Of a stretch of DNA of 64,000 bases, positions 63,645 to 64,000 are shown one piece after another. The notes beneath the pieces were generated by a model that was not told the DNA's origin, made no database searches, and saw nothing but the letters and a program-made list of their open reading frames with translations. The translations under genes and the position numbers were made by a program. Position 1 is the first letter of the stretch. Each line of letters opens with the position of its first letter. Source of the DNA: Bog-532 sp963742865 (GTDB lineage: Bacteria > Actinomycetota > Actinomycetes > Streptosporangiales > Streptosporangiaceae); NCBI GenBank assembly GCA_963742865.1, contig CAVUNW010000071.1, positions 1 to 64,000 of the forward strand, written 5' to 3'.

Positions 63645-64000
63645 CGGCCGGCCGTGGCCGGGTCGCCGGCCGAGCGCCGCAGGCCCTTGGCACCGATCTC
63701 GTAGCCGCGGGTCGCCGCCAGGGGCGGCGAATAGACGTGCACGCTGAGCGCCGGCGTGCGGGAGACATTGACCAGCTCGTGCACCTGGTGGCGGCGCAAC
63801 GGCCGCTCAGCCCCCTCCGGAACGCGCCGGACCTGGGTCATCACCCCGCCCAGCAGCGGGATTCGCTCCTCCAGCTCGCCCCTCGCCACCAGCATGACGC
63901 CGACCGAGCCGCCGTGATCGTGCCAGCCGGCCTCCTGCCCGGGAAGCCACGACTCCACCCAGACGTCGTGATCGGCCGATCCGTGCAGCCGGGCGTACCA
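63641..64000 (-). CDS. Cysteine dioxygenase-type cupin, 5' part beyond window
   Basis: The visible C-terminal 119 residues include WLPGQEAGWHDHGGSVGVML, where His-x-His are iron ligands, and SVHVYSPPLAATRGYEIG, with the third His. These match cysteine dioxygenase type I and related thiol dioxygenases. The frame continues past position 64000 without a start. The stop overlaps that of the radical SAM gene. Confidence 0.8.
   Translation of the reverse strand, partial: WYARLHGSADHDVWVESWLPGQEAGWHDHGGSVGVMLVARGELEERIPLLGGVMTQVRRVPEGAERPLRRHQVHELVNVSRTPALSVHVYSPPLAATRGYEIGAKGLRRSAGDPATAGR

Noticed and set aside
1..64000. tRNA, rRNA, transposase or integrase genes
   Set aside because: No sequence with cloverleaf-like conserved loops, rRNA segments, or DDE/tyrosine recombinase motifs was recognised on either strand by reading.

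Overview
This is a GC-rich stretch of actinobacterial chromosome. The evidence is the codon bias, frequent GTG starts, stop/start overlaps of the ATGA and GTGA type, a DUF222/13E12-type HNH protein, mycofactocin genes, F420/PPOX-type proteins, DUF3040 and DUF3037 proteins, an Rv2578c-type radical SAM protein with an intein, and a rifamycin-associated element. The genus cannot be fixed from the window; the gene mix suits the Streptosporangiales or relatives. No rRNA, tRNA, CRISPR array, transposase or integrase was seen.

Layout. 1-4.1 kb is a patchwork of small redox proteins and gene remnants, including a broken rifampicin monooxygenase (rox) behind a near-perfect rifamycin-associated element. 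4.1-6.1 kb is a DGPF/YCII plus ECF42-type sigma factor pair. 6.2-11.7 kb holds a DMT transporter, a self-regulating small HTH protein, and an ABC exporter with its two-component system. 11.9-13.1 kb encodes a cobalt-type nitrile hydratase whose beta subunit is split into two genes. 13.2-24.9 kb carries assorted enzymes: an S33 peptidase, a GyrI-like protein, an HNH nuclease with a repetitive linker, a secreted GH3 glycosidase with a lectin-like tail, an amidohydrolase, acetoacetyl-CoA synthetase, an SRPBCC protein and a TIGR01777 epimerase.

24.9-31.1 kb is a signalling island: SpoIIE phosphatase, PAS protein, CheR-PAS, CheB and a STAS protein, with purU embedded. 31.2-37.2 kb holds Nudix, acetamidase, PPK2, PPOX and MntP genes and a heavily broken glutaminase gene. 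mftF and mftB diverge at 38.7 kb without the rest of the mycofactocin set. 40.2-45.8 kb is a LacI-controlled sugar operon (two TIM-barrel isomerases, two Gfo/Idh/MocA dehydrogenases) with matching palindromic operators. 45.8-49.6 kb is a form II CO dehydrogenase/xanthine dehydrogenase-like operon. 49.8-58.8 kb has two DHA2 MFS exporters, the ATP-grasp/alpha-E/transglutaminase trio and a MarR regulator. The end carries a HipA-like kinase/DUF3037 pair, diverging across an SOS-box-like promoter from the intein-containing radical SAM gene, and a partial cysteine dioxygenase-type cupin.

A striking property is that about 16 otherwise well-conserved genes are interrupted by single-base frameshifts. 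These are probably base-calling or assembly errors in GC-rich DNA. Such genes are marked as pseudogenes because their frames are broken as given, but most probably encode working proteins. Exceptions that look genuinely degraded are the rox 3' end, the ECF fragment at 213-944 and the remnants between 1.6 and 3.7 kb.
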